From positions 1-5,188 of the forward strand of contig JAUYPK010000051.1 in NCBI GenBank assembly GCA_030697615.1: DNA of 5,188 nt, given 5' to 3'. This document shows positions 1-5,110 of the stretch, piece after piece. Within the stretch, counting starts at the first letter, position 1; each line of letters opens with the position of its first letter. The stretch is from Microcaldota archaeon (GTDB taxonomy: Archaea; Micrarchaeota; Micrarchaeia; Norongarragalinales; UBA8480). The translations under genes were made by a program, and so were the position numbers. The notes under the pieces were generated by a model. That model saw nothing but the letters and a program-made list of their open reading frames with translations, had not been told where the DNA came from and searched no databases.

Positions 1-827
1 AGGTCAACTCGTTGAGCTACAGCGGATTTGTGTGCAGCATTTTGAAGATATTCTTCCATGTCTTTGTTTGTAATTTTTTTAAAGCGTTCCCTTGCGTTTA
101 TGCCGCTAAGTGTATGTAAAAGTAAGGCTGGCGGCAGGTTATACCGCTGAAGCAGGTAGTTAAGTACAATTCCTTGAAAAGTTTCTCTAAGTAAATCCGT
201 ACGTTTAGTTGCTGGAAGCATACTTCGCGAAAGTAATCCCGAAGTAAAAGGATAACCAGGCGCAGAGTAATACACTGTAACTTTGGCGCCTCGCTGCACT
301 AGCCGCTTAGCTAGATCAATGTGAATATTTCCAACTAAAGCAGCTACTGGTTTCCCTTCTTTCACAGCAGCTTCGTACAGCGTTTCCACCATTTTAGGCT
401 CGCGCGCTTTACTTATTTCCTTTCTTGCATTAAGTGCCTGGCGCTGAAAATTGATAGCAGCTTCAACGTCTCCATTAAGGGCTGCTTGCATTGCTCTTTT
501 GTGGCCGCTATCGGCTTCTTCCCTTTTCTTCAATAAATTTACATACTCTTGTTCCGTATGCGTTTCTACAAATCCAAATTTAATGCCCAGCTCTTCTGCC
601 AGCAAATGCATCCCTGCCACTACAACTACGTTTTGATCTGGGTGTCTTAATAGTTTTCGCGGATCCTTGCCAAGCGCAGCGATTGTGTCTTCCCGGATCT
701 TTGGCCGCGCTACTAGTTCCATTGAAATAAGCGAAGGCGCTTCTTTTTTAACAACATCTCTAACTGCGCTTTCAAAACCAGCAGCGTGGGGACCAACAAG
801 CAAAATAACATGCGGAGCTTTACTCAT
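1..827 (-). CDS. TraB/TIKI/ChaN-EreA superfamily-like protein (3' end cut by window edge)
   Basis: The frame is open from ATG at 827 to the left edge, giving 275 codons without a stop, so the C-terminus is missing. The start is supported by a GGTGA Shine-Dalgarno 7 nt upstream. The N-terminus has a hydrophobic strand ending in a motif-1-like VGPH (residues 11-14). An acidic strand end, ISMEL (E37), follows. After a charged helical stretch (about 92-155) comes AREPKM (141-146), then ALVGNIH (163-169), a clean GxxH motif, followed by a helix and the strand KVTVYY. This order (GxxH-like, Glu, R..M helix, GxxH) is the plan of the TraB/PrgY, TIKI, ChaN and erythromycin-esterase superfamily. These are metal-dependent hydrolases or binding proteins, and TIKI members are proteases. 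No signal peptide or membrane segment is seen in the visible part, so it is probably cytoplasmic. The first motif is atypical because G and H are one residue closer than in GxxH. Family assignment is by eye and moderate; substrate is unknown. Confidence 0.6.
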   Translation of the reverse strand, partial: MSKAPHVILLVGPHAAGFESAVRDVVKKEAPSLISMELVARPKIREDTIAALGKDPRKLLRHPDQNVVVVAGMHLLAEELGIKFGFVETHTEQEYVNLLKKREEADSGHKRAMQAALNGDVEAAINFQRQALNARKEISKAREPKMVETLYEAAVKEGKPVAALVGNIHIDLAKRLVQRGAKVTVYYSAPGYPFTSGLLSRSMLPATKRTDLLRETFQGIVLNYLLQRYNLPPALLLHTLSGINARERFKKITNKDMEEYLQNAAHKSAVAQRVD

Positions 828-834
828 TCTTTTT

Positions 835-839
835 TCACC
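835..839 (-). promoter_or_regulatory. Shine-Dalgarno site GGTGA for the gene starting at 827
   Basis: Read on the minus strand, GGTGA lies 7 nt before the ATG at 827. It is complementary to the UCACC of the usual archaeal 16S rRNA 3' tail. It fixes the start of the leftmost gene. It is the only convincing SD in the window, because the other genes appear to be leaderless or weakly led. Confidence 0.6.
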
Positions 840-860
840 ACAAAACGTTTTCCCATAGTG

Positions 861-870
861 AAAAAATAAG
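861..870 (-). promoter_or_regulatory. Putative TATA box for the leftmost minus-strand gene
   Basis: Minus-strand CTTATTTTTT is centred about 39 nt upstream of the ATG at 827. A transcript starting about 26 nt downstream would carry a short leader of about 13 nt containing the GGTGA site. The match to TTTAWATA is imperfect. The TTTAAA at 882-889 could also serve this strand, with a longer leader. Confidence 0.35.
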
Positions 871-881
871 CTAGCGGGAGT

Positions 882-889
882 TTTAAATA
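882..889 (+). promoter_or_regulatory. TATA box TTTAAATA for the zinc-ribbon gene
   Basis: This is an exact TTTAAATA archaeal TATA consensus, centred at 885.5. It predicts transcription starting near 911-912, leaving only about 10 nt before the ATG at 922, or 19 nt before the second in-frame ATG at 931. No good SD lies in that short leader; only a weak TTGGT is present. A 10-bp palindrome TAAATATTTA (913-922) overlaps the start codon. Confidence 0.5.
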
Positions 890-921
890 CAGCGCAAGAG
901 TAACTTTGTTGGTAAATATTT

Positions 922-1278
922 ATGGGCGAAATGGCGTGCCCCCAGTGTGGGAATCCAAATTTAGATGTTGACGAACAGAACAGCGTAGTCTACTGCCAGA
1001 AATGCGGCTTTGCAGTTAAAGTCGACCCCCAAACTGGTCAAGCTACTCCAATTTCACAAGGGCAAGCGCAAGGTGGTTTAGCTGGAGCAGGTGGCCAACC
1101 TACGGGTGGCGGCTACGGAGGCGGTGAACGCTCCATTTTCGGCATGGACCCGTTGACTTTCTGGATGGCTGGATTTGCAATCCTACTTTTGCTTTTCTTC
1201 CTCGGCGTACTCCGCGACGTAACTATATTAGTACTACTCCTAGCAGTACTCACCGCAGTTTGGTGGATGAAAAAGTAA
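922..1278 (+). CDS. Small zinc-ribbon protein with C-terminal transmembrane hairpin
   Basis: 118 aa. The N-terminus is a compact zinc ribbon with two CxxC knuckles: CPQC (C6, C9) and CQKC (C25, C28), the latter followed by GFAV, as in TFIIB-type or rubredoxin-like knuckles. A flexible Gly/Gln-rich linker follows (about 36-70; GQ and GGG runs). Then come two hydrophobic helices, about 78-97 and 100-116, separated by RD and ending in WWMKK. This suggests a two-helix membrane anchor with the ribbon on the cytoplasmic side. Proteins of this layout are common in archaea but mostly uncharacterised; the sequence does not show a partner or reaction. The gene is divergent from the leftmost gene and converges on the JAMM-like gene with only a 6-nt gap. 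The start could also be ATG at 931 (M4), which leaves the ribbon intact; 922 was chosen because it lies nearer the predicted transcription start. Confidence 0.85.
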   Translation: MGEMACPQCGNPNLDVDEQNSVVYCQKCGFAVKVDPQTGQATPISQGQAQGGLAGAGGQPTGGGYGGGERSIFGMDPLTFWMAGFAILLLLFFLGVLRDVTILVLLLAVLTAVWWMKK

Positions 1279-1284
1279 TATAGA

Positions 1285-1863
1285 TTAACGCCTACGCAGA
1301 TGAACGGACGCTTTCCACCTTATTTCAGGTATACCGTGCTGGCGACGCAATCTGGTAGCTAAACGTTCTAAATTCATACTATTACGCCTATGCTCTGGCG
1401 TTGAATCCACCACCACTACATTGTAACGGTTTCTAGGATGGCCAGCTGCCAAGTGGTGCGTTGGACTATACATCATCAAAGTGTAGTCCGGATTATCGCT
1501 TAGTTCCCCTCGCACTGAATCCATGTCTTGTTGAGAAAACTGGTGAAACCAACCTTCACCTAACTGGCGACCAGTTCCACGGCAATGAGTATGCGCTTTA
1601 ACAAACCCCCAATCTGTACGCGGACTTTGACGACAAAGATGGTTAAGCATTAAGTTAGCAACGCGAACGTAACTTGGGTGCGTGGTTACATGTTCATGGT
1701 CGCCCCTACCAGTTAGTAAAAAACTGTGCACTTGCCACAAAGTATGTCCGCGTACACTTGCAGGAGTGTAGAAAAAAACACCGTTAGTTTCTTGGTCAAG
1801 CTCAGCTAATGTTTTCAACTTCTGATGCAAATGACGCGGAACAACAATGTCAATAACAGGCAC
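1285..1863 (-). CDS. JAMM/MPN (JAB1/Mov34)-like metalloprotease, variant motif
   Basis: 192 aa from GTG at 1863. In this numbering the protein opens PVIDIVVPRHL, a typical first strand and helix of the MPN fold. It then has QETNGVFFY with E25, the usual catalytic Glu position. KAHTH (H91, H93) gives the two zinc-ligand histidines, and FSQQD (S110, D113) the Ser and third ligand Asp. This matches E...HxH...SxxD of JAMM isopeptidases, which remove ubiquitin-like proteins (SAMPs in archaea). Two oddities are seen: the usual Pro after HxH is Cys (C94), and the HxH-to-Ser spacing is about 8 residues longer than the canonical HSHPx7SxxD. The C-terminus is rich in Arg and His. No membrane segment is seen, so it is likely cytosolic. 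The frame also extends to GTG at 1884 (199 aa, adding MFCLYFY). I prefer 1863 because a TATA-like element at 1887-1894 sits about 27 nt upstream. Substrate is not shown, and no ubiquitin-like or E1 gene is in view. Confidence 0.8.
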   Translation of the reverse strand: MPVIDIVVPRHLHQKLKTLAELDQETNGVFFYTPASVRGHTLWQVHSFLLTGRGDHEHVTTHPSYVRVANLMLNHLCRQSPRTDWGFVKAHTHCRGTGRQLGEGWFHQFSQQDMDSVRGELSDNPDYTLMMYSPTHHLAAGHPRNRYNVVVVDSTPEHRRNSMNLERLATRLRRQHGIPEIRWKASVHLRRR

Positions 1864-1886
1864 GTAAAAATATAAACAAAACACGA

Positions 1887-1894
1887 ATTTATTA
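1887..1894 (-). promoter_or_regulatory. Putative TATA box for the JAMM-like gene
   Basis: Minus-strand TAATAAAT is centred about 27 nt upstream of GTG at 1863, the spacing expected for a leaderless transcript. A second AT-rich element, TTTATATT (1869-1876 on the minus strand), is a better consensus. It lies between the two candidate GTG starts and would place transcription inside the first strand of the protein, so it is less likely to be used. Confidence 0.3.
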
Positions 1895-1927
1895 CTTTGC
1901 CAAACTTAGCCACAAGTCTAGGGATTT

Positions 1928-1978
1928 TTGTAGTGGACAAACAGTTTTCAAATTTGGGGTTTTAGTGCTCCACTACAA
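1928..1978. repeat. 10-bp perfect inverted repeat in the EndoQ/JAMM gap
   Basis: TTGTAGTGGA at 1928-1937 is the exact reverse complement of TCCACTACAA at 1969-1978, with a 31-nt spacer. The right arm also forms a tight hairpin with TAGTG at 1963-1967 (TAGTG-CTC-CACTA, 1963-1975), so three TAGTG/CACTA copies are present. It sits between two tandem minus-strand genes, 65 nt or more upstream of the JAMM-like start and 5 nt after the EndoQ stop. It may be an operator, an RNA structure at the EndoQ mRNA end, or a remnant of a small repeat. In the plus direction it is followed by TTTTT, but no plus-strand gene ends here. Confidence 0.6.
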
Positions 1979-1982
1979 TTTT

Positions 1983-3272
1983 TCAATATTCAGCCAAGCT
2001 TTTCTGCGCTTTGCTTTCGCTTATCTCGGCTTCTTTTTTCTCACGTTTCTTTCCCAGCATTAGCTGTTCTGGCAATTGCAACACGCCATACTCGCCGTCG
2101 AACCCCGGAGTTATTTTTACGAGGTTATCACGATTCAACATCACAACGCGTGCGATTTCCAATCCACTCACTTCTTTTAACTCAGCTTCACTCGCATCAA
2201 ATACAATTCGGAACTCGTTGCCAAACTTTGCAATTAACTTGCCATACGCTTCCTGCACTTTCTTAGAATACAGATTAGTGCGGTGAACAGCTGCAATTAA
2301 CTCAGCTAACGGAAGAACGGTACGGAATGGAATTGCATTTTTACGCTTGAAACCCTCTGGCCGATCGGCGAGTTCTTCTATTCGTTTTTCAACTCCAATT
2401 GTAAGCGGCTTGCTGCACTTTGGACAAATTTCTTTTAACCGCTTTGCCTCTTCAAACGAACAAGAAAACCCACAAGCACGGTGGCCAGACACATGATACT
2501 TGCCGTAAGAAGGCGACGTCTCAACAGTGAACAAAAATTTATTTGCATCCTGCTTTCGCACAGCGTCAAAAATCTTTGCAAACGAATCACAGTCGTCGCT
2601 AAACGCGTTGCACTCCCGTCCCAACCTCCAAGGATATGGCGAATGTGGATCAGAATTAGACATAATTGCAAAGCTATCAAGCGAGGACACGCGCCACATC
2701 ATCCCAGGATCCGCCGACATTCCGCTCTCTGCAGCAACTACTTTACTTGCTTTGTCGCCGTACGCTTCTTGAATTGAATTGTAACCGCTCTTATCGCCAA
2801 GTATCCCGAACCAAGGCGTCCACGCATGCGCAGGCACAATCTCAGCCTCTTTGCACGCTTGCTTTGTCATTTCAACAAACTCCACGCAGGAGGTTTTGCC
2901 AAGCATTGGCCGACCATCAGCTGCCAAGTTGCCGCGCTTAGAATAAACATCGTTGAGCTGCTGCACGTTTTCCATATTCGGAACATGAACAACGTGGTGC
3001 ACACGCTTAAACGAATCAAACGTGGCAACTTCGGTTGTCAACATAAACTTAGTTGACGTTTTAACAGATGTAAGCTCGTAGATGCCGCTGTTGTCAATTT
3101 CGCTTAGTTTTTCTTTTATTTCTTTGAACCACAGTGGGTGAGTAAAATCCCCAGTTCCTAAAATGTTCAGCCCTTTTGTCTCTGCACCCTTGGCTAAGTT
3201 TTCAAGAGTGGAGTTGACAGAAACAGCGCGGGCGTACTTGGAGTGAATGTGAAAGTCGGCGTAAAGCGGCAT
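1983..3272 (-). CDS. Endonuclease Q (EndoQ), PHP-domain DNA repair nuclease
   Basis: 429 aa, close to the roughly 420 aa usual for archaeal EndoQ. The N-terminal PHP domain (about 1-250) shows its metal-binding motifs in order: DFHIH (D6, H8, H10), TGDFTHP (D42, H45), TTEVATF (E81), HHVVHVP (H92-H96), PAHAWTPWFG (H149), AAESGMSADPGM (E182, D188) and SNSDPHSPYPWRLGRE (D208, H210). A treble-type zinc finger follows with C267, C271, C283 and C286, then a helical, basic C-terminal region (about 308-429). Known EndoQ enzymes nick DNA on the 5' side of uracil, hypoxanthine, xanthine and AP sites, starting repair of deaminated bases. All expected metal ligands are visible, so the enzyme should be active. 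ATG at 3272 has no SD, but a TTTAAATA box lies 26.5 nt upstream, which fits a leaderless mRNA. The C-terminal tail (about 408-429) is Lys/Glu-rich and probably disordered. The gene is divergent from the gene at 3325. Confidence 0.93.
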   Translation of the reverse strand: MPLYADFHIHSKYARAVSVNSTLENLAKGAETKGLNILGTGDFTHPLWFKEIKEKLSEIDNSGIYELTSVKTSTKFMLTTEVATFDSFKRVHHVVHVPNMENVQQLNDVYSKRGNLAADGRPMLGKTSCVEFVEMTKQACKEAEIVPAHAWTPWFGILGDKSGYNSIQEAYGDKASKVVAAESGMSADPGMMWRVSSLDSFAIMSNSDPHSPYPWRLGRECNAFSDDCDSFAKIFDAVRKQDANKFLFTVETSPSYGKYHVSGHRACGFSCSFEEAKRLKEICPKCSKPLTIGVEKRIEELADRPEGFKRKNAIPFRTVLPLAELIAAVHRTNLYSKKVQEAYGKLIAKFGNEFRIVFDASEAELKEVSGLEIARVVMLNRDNLVKITPGFDGEYGVLQLPEQLMLGKKREKKEAEISESKAQKSLAEY

Positions 3273-3293
3273 AACAATATTTTGAGTTCTAGC

Positions 3294-3303
3294 TATTTAA
3301 AGA
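3294..3303. promoter_or_regulatory. Shared bidirectional TATA box between EndoQ and the gene at 3325
   Basis: The palindrome TTTAAA at 3296-3301 is centred at 3298.5. That point is 26.5 nt from the EndoQ ATG (3272, minus) and 26.5 nt from ATG 3325 (plus). On the minus strand it reads as the exact consensus TTTAAATA; on the plus strand it reads TTTAAAGA. Both spacings fit leaderless initiation. The whole divergent gap is 52 bp, so a single TBP site could serve both genes. Confidence 0.55.
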
Positions 3304-3310
3304 TTTAAAG
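3295..3310. repeat. Tandem 8-bp direct repeat ATTTAAAG x2
   Basis: ATTTAAAG occurs at 3295-3302 and again, immediately adjacent, at 3303-3310. The first copy overlaps the shared TATA box. The second is 34.5 nt from the EndoQ start and 18.5 nt from ATG 3325, a poor TATA distance for either. It may be a duplicated TATA element or a regulator site. Confidence 0.6.
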
Positions 3311-3324
3311 TGCCATAGTATTTG

Positions 3325-4140
3325 ATGCAGATACTTGTCCCAAATTATCGTGCTTTAAATGCGGGCGTGACAAGATTTTACCCCCATTGGGGTACAAAGC
3401 AAGACGCGTATCCAACTCAGCGCGAGCGTTACGACCAGCCTAGCTACTGGTCAATTCCCCCAAAATCCAAAGTCTTGTTCTTTGCAGGAGCCGCTGGAGA
3501 CTGGGCGCATGAATTGGCACACACTATGGAAGTCCACTATACTGACGCTTCAAAAGCAATGACTCAACATGCCCAAACCAGGTTTGGGGATAACCGCACA
3601 GCTAGAATAAAGAGTTTCAGAACAGCTAACGCTATGCGATGGCCAGTGAAACTAGAATACGATTATTTAGCTTCTTTTGAACCCGCTCCGTTAATAGAAA
3701 TTATTCCCTTAATTACGCTTAGAGCACTTGCGCATAGCAAGGGAATAAGAATTGCGAGAAGCGGATTGTTAATGGACAAATTATATAAAATTGGGCCAAA
3801 GATGAAAGCACTATATGCTGCGAATTATCTCGATCATACTAGTGAAATGGAAATAGAAGATTACACCGGAAGAATTGGATCAAAGCACGTAGACATATGG
3901 AGTGTCAATACAACACCAGAGGCAAAGAAACGAGCGGAGCTAGATTTAAAAGTTATAGCCCTACTGCAAAAACACCAAACTATTAGCGTAAAACAACTAA
4001 AAGAAAAACTAGGCAGCGATGGACGCAATTTAAAAGAAAACACCCTAAATGCAAGTTTACAGCGAATAAACCACATATCAAAGTTAATATGCGACATTTC
4101 TCACGAAGGAAACGTACACGGAGTAAGACTAACGGGCTAA
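3325..4140 (+). CDS. Uncharacterised protein: methyltransferase-like Rossmann fold plus winged-helix-like C-terminus
   Basis: 271 aa from ATG 3325; an in-frame TTG at 3322 is adjacent but less likely. I do not recognise a named family. Residues 49-60, KVLFFAGAAGDW, resemble motif I of class I SAM-dependent methyltransferases (strand, then GxxGD). HYTDAS (71-76) looks like the acidic end of strand 2, RTANAMRWP (99-107) like the motif III loop, and DYLASFEPAPL (113-123) like motif IV. ALAHSKGIRIARSG (134-147) then resembles the strand-5 region. The C-terminus (about 206-255) holds an HTH-like run, VIALLQKHQTISVKQLKEKLG, plus a second helix with NTLNASLQRI, reminiscent of a winged helix. This suggests a nucleic-acid-linked methyltransferase or a catalytically changed relative. 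No zinc site or membrane segment is seen. It shares a promoter with EndoQ and converges on the MarC-family gene with a 14-nt gap. Fold assignment is by eye; reaction and substrate are unknown. Confidence 0.85.
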   Translation: MQILVPNYRALNAGVTRFYPHWGTKQDAYPTQRERYDQPSYWSIPPKSKVLFFAGAAGDWAHELAHTMEVHYTDASKAMTQHAQTRFGDNRTARIKSFRTANAMRWPVKLEYDYLASFEPAPLIEIIPLITLRALAHSKGIRIARSGLLMDKLYKIGPKMKALYAANYLDHTSEMEIEDYTGRIGSKHVDIWSVNTTPEAKKRAELDLKVIALLQKHQTISVKQLKEKLGSDGRNLKENTLNASLQRINHISKLICDISHEGNVHGVRLTG

Positions 4141-4150
4141 AGCATTTACC

Positions 4151-4156
4151 TTTTTT
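4151..4156 (+). terminator. T-tract terminator after the methyltransferase-like gene
   Basis: Six T residues (CCTTTTTTAG context) begin 10 nt after the TAA at 4140. Archaeal terminators are often simple U-tracts without a hairpin, and no stem is seen here. The tract overlaps the last codon of the convergent MarC-family gene. Confidence 0.4.
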
Positions 4157-4754
4157 AGAACAGCGCTTTCAATCCGGTTAGCGCAAATTCTGCAGCAACT
4201 GCAACTAGCAAGAGCCCCATTATTCGCGAGAGCAATTCACTTCCAGTTTCGCCAATTAGCTTCGTAACTAAATGCGAATAGCGCAACACAAGCCAGCTTA
4301 AGCTAAGCGCAAGTACAGCTGCAATTGCAGTTGTCAACGCGCCGTATTCGCCAGCAAGTAGAATCGCAGTTGTAATTACTCCAGGCCCAGTTATGAGTGG
4401 AGTGCCAATTATAAGTGCAGCTGGAGGGACGCGTTTAATCTTATCCTTCTCGCGTGGAAAAGAAATTCCAAGCACTAGCTCCAAGCCCATTATGCCCAAA
4501 AGGATTCCTCCAGCGATTTGCATAGAGGCAATGCTTATTCCAAGCGCAGATAACAAACCTTGGCCAAATATTAAAAATACAAATAGCAAAAATGCAGCTA
4601 TTCCAACTGCTTCAGCTGCAATTAAGTTCTTCTTCTCTTGGGTATCCTTCCTTGTAAGTGACAAAAATACAGGGACGCTAATGAACGGATCCATAATTGC
4701 AAATAACGGGATAAATGCCTTTAGGATTGCATCGAGTAAAATAAGGTCAGCCAT
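4155..4754 (-). CDS. MarC/SnatA-family integral membrane protein
   Basis: 199 aa, the usual length for the family. Six hydrophobic segments are visible at about 7-31, 44-66, 70-96, 112-134, 138-158 and 176-197. Family marks are IMDPFISVPVFLSLT (20-34), corresponding to the usual iMDPfgnvPvFlsLT, then PLITGPGVITTAIL (119-132), and SRIMGLLLVAVAAEFALTGL (176-195). MarC family members are inner-membrane proteins. E. coli MarC was named for multiple antibiotic resistance, a role not upheld later. The archaeal member SnatA of Thermococcus sp. KS-1 transports small neutral amino acids such as glycine and alanine. Transport of such amino acids is therefore plausible here but not shown. ATG at 4754 lacks an SD; a TATA element (4780-4788, read on the minus strand) is about 29 nt upstream, suggesting a nearly leaderless mRNA. 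The gene is divergent from the nuclease-like gene at 4793. Confidence 0.93.
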   Translation of the reverse strand: MADLILLDAILKAFIPLFAIMDPFISVPVFLSLTRKDTQEKKNLIAAEAVGIAAFLLFVFLIFGQGLLSALGISIASMQIAGGILLGIMGLELVLGISFPREKDKIKRVPPAALIIGTPLITGPGVITTAILLAGEYGALTTAIAAVLALSLSWLVLRYSHLVTKLIGETGSELLSRIMGLLLVAVAAEFALTGLKALF

Positions 4755-4779
4755 TGCAAAAGAAGTTAAAGAACCAGAG

Positions 4780-4790
4780 TATAAAAAATA
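4780..4790. promoter_or_regulatory. TATA element shared by MarC-family and PBECR-like genes
   Basis: TATAAAAAATA reads as TATTTTTTATA on the opposite strand. Its TATAAAAA core, centred at 4783.5, is about 29 nt from the MarC ATG (4754) and about 24 nt from the second in-frame ATG of the nuclease-like gene (4808), but only about 10 nt from that gene's first ATG (4793). A second candidate for the plus gene, GTTAAAG at 4765-4771, is about 25 nt before 4793. Confidence 0.45.
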
Positions 4791-4792
4791 AC

Positions 4793-5110
4793 ATGACTAC
4801 GGCAGTAATGAAGGATAGGTTTAACCGAGAATTTAGATTAACCGAAGAAAGAAAAAGCCACGTTCTCCAACATCCTGAAATGAAGGGTCAACTTGACAAA
4901 ATAAAAGAAACACTAAAAGACCCGGACTTTATTCAAAGAAGCAAAATGGATCGCGATACGTTGCTTTTTTACAAATTTTACAAAAAAACTCCAGTAGGAG
5001 AAAAATACTTGATGGTGGCGGCCAAGCTTTTAAACCACCACAGCTTTATTATTACTGCTTTTTTCACTGATAATGCGAGAAAAGGCGAAAATATATGGTT
5101 AAAAATCTAA
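4793..5110 (+). CDS. PBECR-like small nuclease (BECR fold), probable toxin
   Basis: 105 aa from ATG 4793. It matches the look of phage-Barnase-EndoU-ColicinE5/D-RelE-like (PBECR) nucleases. It begins DRFNREFRLTEERKSHVLQHPEM (8-30), the usual Drf.R.i.Lt.eR..Hi..HPE opening with R20, H23 and H27. A helix KIKETLKDPDFI (36-47) and a strand around LLFYKFYKK (57-65) follow. It continues with YLMVAAK (K78), FIITAFFT (85-92) and KGENIWLK (97-104), the typical VvvK...fviTAf...kG..iW ending. BECR-fold enzymes act mostly as RNases in toxin systems and polymorphic toxins. The protein has no secretion signal or other domain, so it would act inside the cell. Its end overlaps the start of the DUF2283-like gene by 16 nt, which suggests translational coupling. 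ATG 4808 is an alternative start that keeps the whole domain and fits the TATA spacing better. Family call is by eye. Confidence 0.85.
   Translation: MTTAVMKDRFNREFRLTEERKSHVLQHPEMKGQLDKIKETLKDPDFIQRSKMDRDTLLFYKFYKKTPVGEKYLMVAAKLLNHHSFIITAFFTDNARKGENIWLKI

Noticed and set aside
451..858. Two plus-strand open frames of about 60 codons
   Set aside because: They lie antisense to the leftmost minus-strand gene, which is open for 275 codons with an SD and recognisable motifs.
913..922. Palindrome TAAATATTTA as the TATA box of the zinc-ribbon gene
   Set aside because: It overlaps the ATG and is too close to either start. TTTAAATA at 882-889 has a workable distance.
1928..1982. Inverted repeat as a terminator of EndoQ
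   Set aside because: In the EndoQ (minus) direction the second arm is followed by AAAAATCCC, not a U-tract. The T-rich side faces the plus direction, where no gene ends.
2435..2941. Several overlapping open frames of 76-98 codons on both strands inside EndoQ
   Set aside because: The EndoQ frame carries all PHP and zinc-finger motifs through this stretch. The others show no family features and no promoter or ribosome-binding site.
3861..4097. Minus-strand open frame of 78 codons
   Set aside because: It is antisense to the C-terminal region of the methyltransferase-like gene, with no motif of its own.
4393..4791. Long plus-strand open frame (132 codons) antisense to the MarC-family gene
   Set aside because: It is the complement of a clear six-helix MarC protein, has no motif, and its composition (Ser, Ile, Lys, Pro-rich) is typical of an antisense shadow.
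4754..4792. TTG at 4754 as start of the nuclease-like protein
   Set aside because: It would overlap the MarC start codon and add a 13-residue Lys/Asn-rich extension that the family does not need. ATG 4793 or 4808 is more likely.
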